DNA of 64,000 nt from Humulus lupulus (Eukaryota > Streptophyta > Magnoliopsida > Rosales > Cannabaceae), in assembly GCF_963169125.1 (NCBI RefSeq), contig NC_084795.1:189322214-189386213 (forward strand). The letters run 5' to 3'. Of this stretch, positions 1 through 11,701 are shown piece after piece (within the stretch, counting starts at the first letter, position 1; each line of letters starts with the position of its first letter). The notes beneath the pieces were generated by a model, which did not search any database, was not told the origin of the DNA, and saw only the letters and a list, made by a program, of their open reading frames with translations. The position numbers and the translations under genes are program-made.

Positions 1-1350
1 AACTCAATCAAATCAACAGCCAACTCTCTACCGTCTATCTCTACTGGAAATGCTATAATCCATCTCCTAGAGACTGTTGGTTCCCCAGTCGGCAACAAAT
101 TCTAAAAACCCCTATCATACAAAACACTAGGTCTACACAGCTGACTTATCACTATAGCAGACACAAATGAATGAGTAGCTCCCGAGTCAATCAATGCAGT
201 ATAAGAAACCCAGTACTAGAAATCTGACATGTCACAACCGAGGGGCTAGCCTCTGCCTCAGTTTGAGTCAAGGTAAACACTCTGGCAGGAGCGAGACTGT
301 CGCCTTGCTTCAGCTCCTCTTTCCTGGCTTGTGGGTAGTCCTTCTTCAGATGATTGGCACTCCCATAGATAAAGTAGGCCCTAATCTTGCAGTCACCCTG
401 ATGTCATCGTCTGCATCGTGGACACACTGGAAAACTCCTCCAGTTGTCACCTCTGCCCTGACGGCCGCCAAAAGCACCCCGTTCCCTCCTATCCATACTA
501 GGAGGAACAAAAGAATTTGGGGCCTTTCTCTTTTTCTCATTGGAGCCACTACCTTGACTAGATCAAATAAAAGGAGACACCGTCCTCCTGGCATTGTGCC
601 TAACTGCGCTCTCTCTCCATATCTGATCCTCGACCCTCTCAACTGTAAGGGCCTTGTCCACAACCTGGGCATAAGTAGTAGTCTCTTGATCCAAATTAAT
701 CTTCACATCATGGTCAATCATAACATTCAATCCCCGTACAAATCTATCCCATCTTGCCGCATCAATCGGCACCAAATCCAGCGCAAACTTCGCCAATCGA
801 TCAAATCTCAAGGCGTACTCAGTAACGGTCAATCGGTTATGAGTCAGGTTGATGAACTCGTCAACCTTCGCAGCTCGGACTGTAACACTATAGTATTTCT
901 CGTTAAATATGTTTCAGAACTCCTCCCAAGTCATAACTGCCACATTCCTCCTCTGAGTCACTACATCCCACCAGGTGCGAGCATCTTCTTTGAACATGTA
1001 GCTAGCATAAGCCACCTTCTCGTTCCCTTCCACCCTCATAAAATCTAGGATGGAGGAAACCATATTCATCCACTGCTTTGGCCGCAGTGGGTCTGATCCA
1101 CCCTCGAAGGTGGGAGGATGCTGTTTCCTGAACCTCTCATACAAAGGTTCCCACCTGTTCTCCATAACAGGCTGAACTGGCATTGGCGCCACAATCTGTT
1201 GAACCAATAACCCAGTAGCCTGAGGAGGGGTCTGCTACCTCAACTGCCGAAGTTCTTCCTTAGTTCATTGCATTCTTGCTTCCATTTTGGCAAACATTTG
1301 TTGACATCCTCGGCCTTACTGTCGCGGAGTCTCGATGATTGTCGAGGCAT
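1..1350 (-). pseudogene. E1 gag and start of protease, decayed and partial
   Basis: Gag is the capsid/nucleocapsid precursor of the element. The likely start is the ATG at 1350-1348, giving MPRQSSRLRDSKAED; the start of E2 gag (MHPRQSIRLAD) is similar. The capsid domain is readable in pieces at 1207-914 (PPTFEGGSDPLRPKQWMN) and 832-563 (TVTEYALRFDRLAKFA). A zinc-knuckle block near 470-370 reads CPRCRR, a stop, then HQGDCK, and the second knuckle has lost cysteines. Protease follows: the DSGATHS active-site block lies around 195-165 and the frame continues off the edge. Several stops and frame changes make this a relic. It closely resembles the E2 gag at 28837-29346 in wording and order. Confidence 0.85.
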
Positions 1351-1670
1351 CTCAACAATATGCCTGCAACCAACGACGCCGCTCATCAGGCATGATAACA
1401 ACATCCAAAACCACCTCCCAATCACATCAGCCAACCATAATAGCAATCCATATAACATACAAATAACATATAACACTCAACGATCCATGCCCTGGCATCA
1501 TGCATATGTTAACTCATTCATCATGCTCTATATAAAATAAGCAGGCAAATAGGGGAGCTAAACACATATTCAAGCATATAAGTCAATCATTACCAACCAA
1601 CCCTGAGTTGAGCTTGTCACTGAAAGCGAGCGTACATGTTCGGTCAATCTCTAGGAACCATAAACATTGG

Positions 1671-1686
1671 CTCGCTCTGATACCAA
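1671..1686 (-). other. Primer binding site of E1 (tRNA-iMet type)
   Basis: The minus strand reads TTGGTATCAGAGCGAG directly inside the LTR end. TGGTATCAGAGC is the usual plant initiator-Met primer site. It fixes the element's orientation and marks 1689-3276 as the 5' LTR. Confidence 0.9.
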
Positions 1687-1688
1687 GT

Positions 1689-3276
1689 TGTAACGCCCTA
1701 CTTCCTTAAAGACGTTACTAAGTGAGTTTTATCATGAAATTAACTCGCTAATTGAGGTTTTAAGACAAAAGTGTAGCTAAACCATAAACAAAGTCACATA
1801 ATTTAAAAATATATCCATCACTAAAGAGTATAAAGTGTTTAACACTTGGGATCCCAAAATACTATTTAGAAATATTTACAACTCAAAAATATAACTAAAG
1901 TCGACTAAACGACAAAATTTAGGTTTAAAACAAATATCTCACAAAATTACCCCTGGCCGTGGTAGCCAGGCAGGCCAAACATGTACGCGTCGCTTCACGC
2001 TCTTTGTACTCATGGTTGGTCGACTTTCCCCTTGCCCTTACCTACACCATAGAGCATCCGTGAGCCGAAGCCCAACAAGAAAACTCACACAAGAAAATAA
2101 CATATGCATAGCAATCATTCAACATATAATCAAGCCGCCAACAGGCTAAACACATACGGACATGCTATCCCAGGTGTTTTACTAGGCCCTGGGTTTGCGG
2201 TCTACACCATAAGGATATCCCAGATATCCTATAGGGTCTCACCCTGGAAACTCACACTCTGTGTGTTAAATGCTGCTCCTGGCCCCTTTGCCATATCCGG
2301 CCTTGCCGTTCTTGACCTTCGCCGTTCTTGGCCCTTGCTGTTCTCGGCGTTCGTCGTTCCCGGCTCTTGCCGTTCATTCACATATATGCACACATAGCAT
2401 AGCTAAACACATACTTAAACACGTATAAATAGAATCAATAGGGCTATGCCCTGCCACATAATCATATAAGGTCATGCCCTGCAACACAAACTATAAGGCC
2501 TCGCCCTGCTCTACGGCTACAATAGTTTTCTTACCTGTGTCCCGATCTTTCTAAGCACCGATGTCCCGAGCACAGTTCCCTAGTCCGAGCCTTGCTGAAA
2601 ACCTTGAGCTTAATTGAGTCTCTGAATTAATTCTCTAGGTTCCAAGCCTCTAGCCCCCAAAATCCCAGCTTTAAATCCTTAGTCTCTGGTTAGATTTCAC
2701 CAAAATTCACCAAGCTTCTAAGAGAGAAGAGGGAACCGAGAGATAGAGAGAAAGGGTCGGTTCCTTAGCTTCTGAGTGTTTCCTCAATTTGTTTTATTTA
2801 ACTTAAGTCTCTAAGGTTATCTCAAAGGCTCGGGGTACCCAAAAATGCCCCGGGGGAAAATGGTAAATTTCCCCAATATTCCCTCCTAAACGTTATAACT
2901 TCGAATATATCTCCAAATATTTATTTTCATAACCCGATAACCCAATAAAATGTCTAATGCCCGAAATACCCCTCGACTCGCCCCGAGTCGGGTATTTGAC
3001 CCCGTTGTGACTTTCTAGCTAACTACTCCCTAAGACTGTCTCGGATTGTGCAACACAGATATATCACAATAATTACATGTATGCCCTCAACGAGCTAAAA
3101 GTGCAAACATGCCCCTAACGACCAAACGGGGCCCGCATGCATATTTAATTCACCTAATCATGCATTTCTAATCACGTACTCCTCAAAATTCACATATTAT
3201 AATAATAAGCCACTTATTGCCCTCTAGGCACGCTAATCAAGGCTCTCAGCCTTATTAGCAAATTTGGGACGCTACA
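1689..3276 (-). repeat. E1 5' LTR (1588 bp)
   Basis: Bounded by TG and CA: the plus strand starts TGTAACGCCC at 1689 and ends GCTACA at 3276. It is non-coding; the short open frames in it are chance. A block around 1950-2100 (cagg..ggccaaacatgtacgcg, ending gtgagccgaagccc) is shared, in matching orientation, with the solo LTR at 23890-24000, and with the E2 LTR near 27660-27780 on the other strand. It is therefore a conserved internal part of these chromovirus LTRs. Confidence 0.85.
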
Positions 3277-3489
3277 CTCACCATGAAGCTCGAAGGAATC
3301 TCTATCCTCGAAGATGATTTCCAGTGAATGAGTCCAAGACCAGACCTCATACGAGTTTTTAGCTTCCCCAGTGAATACGCGAGGACAGATCCTATGGAAT
3401 CCCTAATAGAATCGATGTTTTTGCCCTAAGGTATATACCATAGGTGGGTCCTCTAAGACAAGGTTATCTACATCAGGTTGGTCAGCCAT
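3277..3489 (-). pseudogene. Leader ORF of Ea, possibly a gag N-terminus, cut by E1
   Basis: Starting at the ATG at 3489 (minus strand) a frame begins MADQPDVDNLVLEDPP and continues, through one stop, to VWSWTHSLEIIFEDRD, where E1 interrupts it. The stretch FTGEAKNS followed by W and SLEIIF recalls the start of the E5 capsid domain (FEGKVDP, then W and SVEAIF), so this may be a divergent gag. An intron-like stretch, GTAAGTAATG to TTGTAG, lies just upstream between primer site and ATG. Function is not established; only about 70 codons are left. Confidence 0.35.
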
Positions 3490-3629
3490 GTAACCTACAA
3501 TTTATAGAATTCAAGCAGGTAAGCACATAGAAATTACAGGAACGAAACATAAGACATTACTTACAATAAGTGCCAATCTATCTTTGTGAATGGACATGTG
3601 GGTTTTCTATAGAACCAGTTTAGCCCAGT

Positions 3630-3641
3630 GCTTTGATACAA
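3630..3641 (-). other. Degenerate primer binding site of Ea
   Basis: The minus strand reads TTGTATCAAAGC two bases inside the LTR end, two mismatches from TGGTATCAGAGC. It gives the orientation of Ea. Confidence 0.7.
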
Positions 3642-3959
3642 CCTGTAACGTCCCATAAAATCTCTTAACATAATTTGCGGAAAAACATAACCATTTTCTA
3701 AAAATAAGGTAACCGAAAATGCATATAAAAAAAACTTTTCAAAATATCCAAGAGTTCAGAAGTATGTGCATACTTAAAAGTAAATTACAGTGTCATAATT
3801 TTAAAATATTCAATAAGCCCAAAATAATTTCTTAGTTATCATATGGGTTCTAGTCCCCAAAACATATATTCCCAAAAGAGTGGTCCACATGTACATCCTC
3901 GCAGATAAACTCCAACGCTCACTAATCCACTTTGCCTTTGAGCTTACCTAAAACACGAA

Positions 3960-4350
3960 ACAACTAGGTATTCATTCATATCTTAACATACAAACTTTCT
4001 TAGTCATCTTCACATACATACATACGGAGTCATTCATATCTTAACATACATATATTCTTAGTAATTCATAACTTAACATACATACTTACTTATTCATTCA
4101 TATCTTAACATACATACTTAATTACTCATCTTAACATACATACTTACTTAGTCCTTCATTTCTTAACATACATACATACTTAGTCATTCATATCTCAACA
4201 TACATACATACACACGTAGTCATTCATACTTTAACATACATACTTAGTGTTACGGAGGAACCTTCAACATAACTTAACATATCTTAGTATATCTTAGCAT
4301 ATATTACCATATCTTAACATATCTTAGTATATCTTAACATATCTTACCAT
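3960..4350. repeat. Minisatellite in the Ea LTR
   Basis: About ten imperfect units of 25-30 bp built on cttaacatacatacttagtc and attcatat fill 3970-4245. A shorter-period array of atcttaacat-like units follows at 4265-4345. The two arrays share cttaacata, so the second may derive from the first. Confidence 0.85.
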
Positions 4351-4429
4351 AGCATCCACGGGTGTAAAGAAGTTACACCGATTACCGAGACTCCTAGAAG
4401 AACTCGGCATACTTTCTTACTCATAGAGA

Positions 4430-4790
4430 TTTGATTCCGATATTAACTTACTTACGTGTCACGGGTTTAACCAGACTTCTTACATGTTGTGGTGGCCAAC
4501 CAACCTTAGTTACATAATCACTGGTTGTGAACCAGTTTCTTACTTAGTTCCCCGGTGCGTAGCCGGAGTTCATAGTTGTCACAGTAGCTAGCCGGAATCG
4601 GAATCAACTTACTTATGTGTCCCAGAGTTTAACCAGACTCTTATGTCACGGGTGTTAAATCAGACTTCTTACATATAGGAGTGGCCAACCGACCTTAGTT
4701 ACATAGTCACCGGTGGTGAACCAGTTTCTTACTTAGTTCCTAGTAGCTATCTAGAGTTCATAGTCATCGCGGTAGCTAGTCGAACTACTT
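4430..4790. repeat. Tandem duplication of about 180 bp in the Ea LTR
   Basis: Two diverged copies (about 4445-4607 and 4606-4780) share gtggccaacc, ccttagttacata, tgaaccagtttcttacttag and gtagctag in the same order. A second, looser duplication links 5575-5830 with 5965-6190 (ccagcttgcac, ataacttga, ttggaagccact, ttggcagcaa). Confidence 0.8.
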
Positions 4791-7495
4791 ACCTTAGTCA
4801 TGAGTATACAAACCCTCTAGGACCACAGTGTTGAGTAAACCTTCTAGGACTAGTTCAAATTATTAGCTTATAACTTAGTTATCTAAACTAGTCATTAACG
4901 TGTTGTAGCCAAACATATCATACGTTGTCTTACCCGGATTCCTTAGCGCTTGCTTATGGAAATATTTTATCAAGAAGCGAGCCTTCCCACTTAGATAACA
5001 CTATAGCGAAACCATACAGTGACTCAGATTAATTATGGCATTCTATTAATTAAGTTTATGTCCTAAATGAGTGATTATGGATGAACATAACATATTTCCA
5101 ATACTTTAAAAGAATTTGTTCTTAAATCTTAGAACTTAGACTAAATCCTTGAATTTGTAGCCTTATCACATTATTCATAAAATAAAATATGCCTGCAAAT
5201 AATGGTGCCGAAAATTTTGAAATAAATTCCCAATTGCATAAAAATACCACTTTCTTAAGCCTAAAGAAAACTTTCATTACCGCTTTCTTATTTTTATTAT
5301 AAAATAAAATTGTTAAATGTTGTCTCTCATTTTATTAAAATTGTAAATTTAAAAGGTCCATTTTTAGTAAATTAAGAAACCCATAAGTTTTCTTATCCAA
5401 AATGATTTTATTTTCTTAATTGACTAAATAAATAAATTTTAGTCCTATCTCAGACAAGAGTACTATCTTATGATTTTTCAATAAAATGTAAAACCTTATT
5501 ATATTTTAAGCCACTTAAATCTAATAAGAGTCTAAATAGTTAAAACCATCTAAAAGTGTTGATTTTAAACTTGCCAAATCGCTGCTCAAACATGCACTCT
5601 TCAAGCTGTCAGTATTTTTCACTCCAGCTTGCACATCAATCACAAAAAACTTATAACTTGACCTAGACATAACGTCTTTTAGTGTTTCATAATTCTAAAA
5701 TCAAGTACACTTCCTTAATAATGAAATACTGAAAGTCTCATTTGAAAATTTGACCAATAACCTAGTGTTTGGCCCGTTGGAAGCCACTGTAACAACACCA
5801 TCTTGGCAGCAAATAATTTGAACATCTAAGTTGGAAAATTTATAACTCCCAAAATATAGTGAATTTTTAAAAATTGTTTCATAGGATTAATATTCAATAT
5901 CTTTAGAATTTTCAGTAAAAAGTTCAGAAAAAATAATAATTTTTACCCACTCAACTAACTATTCATTGTTTTAAGGTTGGAACTGCCAAATCCTAATCCA
6001 GCTTGCACCACATTCCTAAAAAGTTCATAACTTGAGTTATATAAAACGTTTTTCAGTGGTTCAAGCTGTTTAAATCATGTACCCTTTCCAAATAATGTAT
6101 TACAAAAAATTTCATTGAATAATTAGGTCTGTTAGGTATGATTTGACCCTTTGGAAGCCACTAAAAAAAATTGGCAGCAAGCATGCATCAACCAATCCTA
6201 TGGAACTTTGGATTCCAAGCTGCCAAACACCACATAGACCACATGCATGCATTATGAACCCAATAAATAACCTTATTACAACCCAAATAACTAATTTAAC
6301 TCACAAAACAATAATAAAATTCAGATTTTCTTTGCCATTAAAATGTTGTGGTAAGAATCAAGATTTTTGCCTCTTTATGTTCAAGCCTTTAGGGTGGTTG
6401 AAATCTTAGGGTTTCAGACCACTTATAAACACTTCACACACTTAAATTCCTTCCGATAAACACTAAGAATCATATTATAGAGGTAGAAAATAGAAAAGGA
6501 GAGGGATGCTTAAAAAGTGTTTCCTCTAGGGTTTACCTCTTTCAAAAATTTCCTCCTAAGCTTGCATGCATGTAGATGATGGTGCTCACACTTGCATCAA
6601 CCACACCTAGGTTTGAAATGATGGCTGTGGTGAGTGTTAAACAAACATGCATAGAGTTTTAGAACCCTTAAAGGTTCGGTCAACATAGGAAGAAGAAGGA
6701 AAATAAAGATGGTAAGAAGAAAAAGAGAACTCACCTCTTTTTCTTAACTTTGGTTCAAGCTTTTTGTAAAACCTTCAATGGAGCTTCTTCAATGGTGCTG
6801 TAATTTCTAGAGAGAGAAGAGAGCTTTGAGAGAGATGAGTGTGTGCTAAAAAAATCAAATAGAGTAAGAGAGAGGGAGGGTTCGGTTGGGGCTTTGGGAG
6901 GTGAGGTTGAGTGTTGTGTTATCTTAGTTTTCTTTTCAAGAAGAAAAGATGATAACATGGGAAAATAATGATGACTATTTTTCTTGAAATTATATTGGGC
7001 AAGTTTTTCCCACTCAAGCACTCTACATAACCAACCACACATGCCTCAAAGGGCCTTTAATTTAAATTTTACTAATCCTCAAATAAGCTTCAACATAAGG
7101 TGAAAAAGTCATTTAGCATAGTGTATAGTTTTGATTAATTTTTCTTAGTGAGAAAAATCAATTTAAATAAAATGGGACATCACCAAACTTATCATATTTT
7201 ATTATTAAAATAACCTATAGTTATTTTTTTTTAAGTTTATGCTCAAAATTATTTTTTCCATAATTATTCAATTAAGAATATTTTATCCGAGATTTTTATC
7301 CGATTGGGGTCTTTGACCCAGTCCATGACGAAAGGTATCAGTTTTTAAAAGAACCGCACTTATCACAATATGGCTAGCATTCAAACATCATGAACTTCTT
7401 GTAACATAAAATGTTCCCTTGAAATAATACATAATACGGGGAATTAAAATACCCGAACTAGAGTTTACCCGGTGCCCTAAATGCAGGCCGTTACA

Positions 7496-9411
7496 TCAAG
7501 TGTCAAGAATAGGACTTTAGAATAAGTTTGCCCTTTAAATTCTTCTCTTATAAGACGTAGTATGATTATAAGCTAAGATATGCATCATGTTTTGATTTAT
7601 AGGATCTTAGAGCGATCCCACTCACAAAAAGGAAAAGATAAGCTAATTACTTAATGTAAGGAAATTCTGTACCAAGCATAAGATAGGCTATGTGGATTTT
7701 ATTTTTTTCCATGATATGTATAAGTTTATGATATGCTTTTCAGTACTATGAATATTGCTTATGTATGTGTTGTACACCAAAATAAATATGAATTTAATTA
7801 CGCAACACGATGTATAGCTGACAGATAAGTATATGAAGAAAGCATACAGATAGAACATCTATCTAACTCTGGAGTGAGCAGCTTCAGTCAAACTTGATAG
7901 ATTACGACAACCAGGTAATCTCCAAATCGCCTCTTGCACACGCAACTTAGTTCGAGATGCGCGATAGCCAAATCATCTTCGTTAAACTCTGAACGTGACT
8001 CGTGTCAATTCATGTTAGTTCTTCGACATCCAACTCAAAGGAAGTGTTCAGATCGCGGAAGCCTGATCATGACACAGAGTGAAGGATCCCAAAAGACTCG
8101 GAGATTCCTAATACACTCATTAATGCTTAGATATTATTCTGTATTTATTACCCGATATTGGGGTCATAGAATCAATATGCATTAATGTATTTATGTAAAT
8201 GGGATGGTACCCGAAAATTGATGTTACCATATTTATGCACGATTACCCAAAACTGTCCTGGTAGAATTCCATATAAATACACGGTAGAATGGACAGAAAG
8301 GGAGAGAACATTTTTGTATACTGAAACTCTGGTGAAATTGTGACATAAGATTTTACGGTGAGAAACAAACAAATTAATAAGAGTGATTTGTGGACTAGGT
8401 GGATTTTAACCACTGAACCACGTAAAAAGTGTGGGTGATCTTAATACCTTTTTTTCCCTCCAATTATGGTTTAGAAAAAGCCTAATCTCTCTATTTTTGA
8501 ATTTCTTAATCCACTGTTGGTGAAAAACCGTGTCAACAGTATGCAATGATGTTTATGACTTGTTATGGATGCAATTGTTTGCTATGCATGCTAAGGTTCT
8601 GTAGTTATGGGTGACCATCTGTCTGTGTTGTGGTATGTCCATATTACAGGACAGTCATCGTGGAAGTATATTGAGTTTGCCATTTAGTATGGGAAATGGT
8701 TATTCTTTTGACCATGGGGTCTTCAGGCTGATCACCTCCTTATGTTTAATATACTAAGTTTCATTCATGATGGCTATATTTATATGATTTTGAATTACAT
8801 TATGATAGAGAGGCCGAAGTATTTGATTAGGGTGCTGAATCCATCAAATCTTATGATTTTGTTTATAAGTTTTATGATTAGTTAAGATATTAGGATGCTT
8901 GTTATGCTCATTATGTATTATTTTATGTTGTGACCTAGTCTATACTTCTGTATGTTTTGCTTCCTTACTAGGTGTTTTAGATCATCAATTACTTTTTGTG
9001 TACATGTAAAGCTAATGTTTAAGAACTCAGTGACGATGAGCTAGACGGGATCTCTTCTGCATATGCATTATGTGGACAAATGACCTATTGGCTTAGTGGG
9101 GTTTCCTTAAGTCTTTTGCAACGTGTTTTTAAGTCTTCTATGTATGTGTTATGTTTTTAAGCAAGTCAAGAAGACCATTTGGCCAAGTACTATATTTTTC
9201 ATCGTTTAAAGATTATGTTTTGTTTTTAAATACTGAGATCTTAGACTCACACATTTTTAAATTTGGTTTTGCAATGTAAACACTTTTATTATAATCATGC
9301 ATGCATTTCCTTATGAGTTCAACAACTGTTTTATGATAAGTTGGCCTTTTAGAGTGAGTTGATTATTACGAAAACATTGTCATTTTCCAGTGAGAATTTT
9401 GGGTCATTATA
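7496..9411 (+). repeat. E0 5' LTR, partial, split by a solo LTR
   Basis: The right end precedes the primer site at 9412. The terminal CA has decayed (gggtcattata where gttaca is usual). The left part is off-window because Ea sits at 7495. Without the solo LTR at 7768-8538 it aligns with 36700-37226, for example catgatatgtataagtttat and gttatgggtgaccat in both. No protein-coding signal is seen. Confidence 0.8.
7768..8538 (+). mobile_element. Solo LTR (771 bp), Tat-like, TSD GTATG
   Basis: TG at 7768 (TGTTGTACACC) and CA at 8538 (CCGTGTCAACA), flanked by GTATG at 7763-7767 and 8539-8543. The related LTR copy at 36950-36970 has no insertion here. A TATA box (TATAAATA, 8272-8279) and the tail gaaccacgtaaaaa...gtcaaca resemble the E6 and E4 LTRs, so it came from a Tat-lineage element. 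Unequal recombination between two LTRs normally leaves such a solo copy. Confidence 0.92.
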
Positions 9412-9425
9412 TTTGGTATCAGAGC
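9412..9425 (+). other. Primer binding site of E0
   Basis: TTTGGTATCAGAGC, a perfect tRNA-iMet-type site just after the LTR end. Confidence 0.92.
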
Positions 9426-9559
9426 CTACATTTTTTTTGGCTCTTATAGTCCCTTGCGTTATGCATATGAACGATCTGAAAGTCGTCAACGCATCATACT
9501 ATAAGTTGGTACTTTTCTACTTAGTATTTTGAGTTGAGTCTAACCCTTATGTTTTGGTT

Positions 9560-10002
9560 GTTTAAGTAGAGAAAAAAAGCCTAGAAGGAAGGCCTATGCT
9601 AGGAAGATTAAGAAGATGTTGCCTAGGTCCAAAATGCATTGGCATGAGATGATAGCTAAGGTTACAGAAATATGAGACATTAAGATGGACCCTTATGATA
9701 GGTATAAAGGGTTGACGTGTGTGTTTTAGTCATAAATGTCAATAAGCATATGCAAGCTATTTGGTGGCATCTAGCTGGAGTGAGGACCTCTGAGGAGCAG
9801 TATTGGGCTCTTAAGTTGGTACTAGACTCCCCCAGTAACCGGTTATAGTTAGAAGAAGCATGGGATTGAGTTGTGGCAAATGAGGTCGATGAGAGAGATG
9901 TTTATGGGGCATCAGTAGTGAAGTTTTCCCGAGAGTATGTCCATGACTTAGTAGAGGGTAATGCCACTATAGAGAAGGAAGGATTTCTGTATGATTCAAG
10001 GT
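9560..10002 (+). pseudogene. Extra ORF in the E0 leader, upstream of gag
   Basis: Between primer site and gag lies a decayed reading frame. One frame runs from about 9735 to the TGA at about 10002, broken by a TAG and a TGA; it contains EEQYWALKLVLDSPSN and SREYVHDLVEGNATIE. The E5 leader (56580-56053, minus) encodes PIEQYWLLRESLSIYPEALL and FEYMIYDLVDNYDIRR in the same order and spacing, so the ORF looks shared by two unlike chromovirus families. Upstream of 9735 other frames are also partly open. I recognise no domain. It could be an N-terminal extension of gag or an independent leader protein. Confidence 0.5.
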
Positions 10003-10341
10003 GATGGGAGTCCTAAGGTTTCCTGATAGAAAATCTAGCATAAAAGAAGATGGTATTATCTCTGTTATTATTAATATGTTGTTTTCCATGTTCATGTTTA
10101 TATGCTAAGTGACAATAGGTCACTACTGACTAATTAATTCATATTATTTTTTTGTATCCTTGAAGTATGCACGGTTGATCTGTTTATGCAATGATATTTA
10201 TTTTGTTTCTTGGAATCTGTTTATGTTATCTTGGTGCCTAATTATTGGTTAAGACTGTTAGAATTGTTCTGGTAAATTCAGTAGTTATTTTTGCCTATGG
10301 ATTGATCATCTTTGGCTTAATAGGACTTTGAAGATTTGGTC

Positions 10342-11590
10342 ATGCCTCCGGGAAGATCAACACGCCGAAATGGAAATGACACCCAAGCATAAGGGGACAC
10401 AGCTAGAGGCAACACCATGGATAATGCATTCTTGATGGAGTTCAATTGTAACCAAGCTGAGGAAGTCACTCGCTTACGACAGGCCATTGCTCAGGCCACT
10501 ACTCAATCCCTGAGAGTAGGGACTTGCTCAAAGGGAAGTTAATGTGGTTCAACCAGAGATTGCTTATCAAGATTTGGTGTACAAGCACTTCAAGAAGCTT
10601 CATCTTCCTATGTTTGTAGGGAGTATAGATCCCTTGGGAGCAGAGGAATGGATGAGTTCAATTGGATCCATCTTTGATATGATGTAGTTAAAAGATGGGG
10701 CCAGAGTATCTTGCACCTCAGTTATGCTGAAAAAGGATGATCGCTTCTGGTGGGGCAATATGAAGAAGACACGGGATGTCAACATGTTGACATGGGCTAA
10801 TTTTCAATAAATCTTGAATGAATCAATTACTACTACGATTGATGAATTGCACCAGCCGGTTCAGGGAAGCAAAACAGTTATGAGTATGCCCAGTAGTTTG
10901 CAGGTTAGATAAGTTTGTTGAAAGCCTGGTTGCGAACGAAGTTGCCAAAGTAGACAAGTTTATGAGGGGCCTGAGGATGATGATAGCTAGAGACATTGAT
11001 ATGACTAGCATGGGAGTGCTGAAATATGCTCAGGCTCTAGAACGAGCACTTAAGGAGGAAAGGATGGAGAAAAGGATATGTAAGGATAATGCTGCAAAAT
11101 GCGAGGCATGGAAACCTAGCTCCCATACTAGTGATCACAAAATTCCAAGTACGTGGGAATGTTCAGGATAAGAAACCTAAGAGTGGATTCTGAAATCCTA
11201 AGAAGCAGTTCGGATCAAGAAAGAAATATGCGACCTGTAACAAGTGTAACAAGAAGCATAAGGGTGAGTGTAGGGCTCAAACTCGCCAATGCTACATCTG
11301 TGGTCAAGAAGGTCAGTTCCAAAGAAACTGTCCCAAGAGCAAGAACAACAAGATAGCTGACCAGAAATAAGATGACAAGCTGGTACCGATAATAGTTTTT
11401 GCCTTGACTTAGAATGAAGCTGAGGCGAGTACCTCGGTGGTCACATGTCAGATTCGTATAGCTAATCTCTTATGTAAAATAATAATTGATATAGTGCTAT
11501 GTACTCCTTTATATCTCCTTACAAGTTAGAAAGATTAGGAAGACCTAGTGTGTTATTAATGGTAGGTTTTGGTACCATGTTTCCAACTCG
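10342..11590 (+). pseudogene. E0 gag and protease relic
   Basis: The gag start is the ATG at 10342 (MPPGRSTRRNGNDTQ). The capsid domain is at 10570-10810 (KLHLPMFVGSIDPLGAEEW, then VSCTSVMLKKDDRFWW). Two zinc knuckles lie at about 11230-11340: CNKCNKKHKGEC, and CYICGQEGQFQRNC with the usual histidine replaced by Q. The protease start is visible at 11395-11590 (FALT, stop, NEAEAST, then GFGTMFPTREF), with the active-site DSG reduced to ID. Many stops and frameshifts. After GFGT the similarity to the E2 protease stops and LTR-like sequence begins. Confidence 0.8.
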
Positions 11591-11599
11591 AGAATTTAG

Positions 11600-11701
11600 C
11601 TCAAGGCTCGAAAAATGATGATTAAGGTTAAATTTTTTATTCGAGGAACTAGAAAGTATTTTCAAGGACTAGAAAAAAATTTAACGAATAAGTTATGGTA
11701 T
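11600..11701 (+). repeat. E0 3' LTR, first piece, with the E4 target site
   Basis: AT-rich sequence after the broken protease. If E4 is removed it continues at 18594 and, with CACTA-1 also removed, at 36555 (cgagatataattggagtttg), which reads as one typical LTR upstream region. The exact LTR start is not identifiable. The last five bases, GGTAT at 11697-11701, are the E4 target duplication. Confidence 0.6.

Larger units (their letters stand above)
1..3276 (-). mobile_element. E1: Ty3/gypsy chromovirus-like LTR retrotransposon, 5' part only
   Basis: Reading on the minus strand there is a 5' LTR (1689-3276), a primer binding site, a gag and the beginning of a protease. The element then leaves the window at position 1, so most of pol and the 3' LTR are not seen. 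It lies immediately left of the leader of another element (Ea); the five bases next to the LTR, ctcac at 3277-3281, are the expected target duplication, whose partner is off-window. The LTR belongs to the same family as the solo LTR at 23597-25959: both start TGTAACGCCCTACT on the plus strand and share a middle block. Gag type places it with Tekay-like chromoviruses, although the chromodomain itself is not in view. Confidence 0.85.
3277..7495 (-). mobile_element. Ea: long-LTR minus-strand retrotransposon, 5' LTR and leader only
   Basis: A 3.85-kb LTR (3644-7495) is followed on the minus strand by a primer site (3630-3641) and about 370 bp of leader, where E1 cuts in. The rest lies off the left edge. 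On the right it joins the E0 5' LTR at 7496; tcaag (7496-7500) is the likely target duplication, with its partner off-window. The lineage is not proven: primer site and LTR style suit a chromovirus, but no pol is visible. Confidence 0.75.
3644..7495 (-). repeat. Ea 5' LTR (3852 bp)
   Basis: Starts TGTAACGTCCC on the plus strand and ends GGCCGTTACA. It is AT-rich and non-coding, with internal tandem repeats annotated separately. Read on the minus strand, a purine-rich GAGA stretch (near 6800-6890) is the kind of sequence found in the transcribed leader part of such LTRs. Without the second LTR I cannot tell whether Ea was full length. Confidence 0.8.

Noticed and set aside
194..1048. Plus-strand open frame of 284 codons
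   Set aside because: It runs opposite E1 gag, whose motifs read clearly on the minus strand; the plus frame has no recognisable domain.
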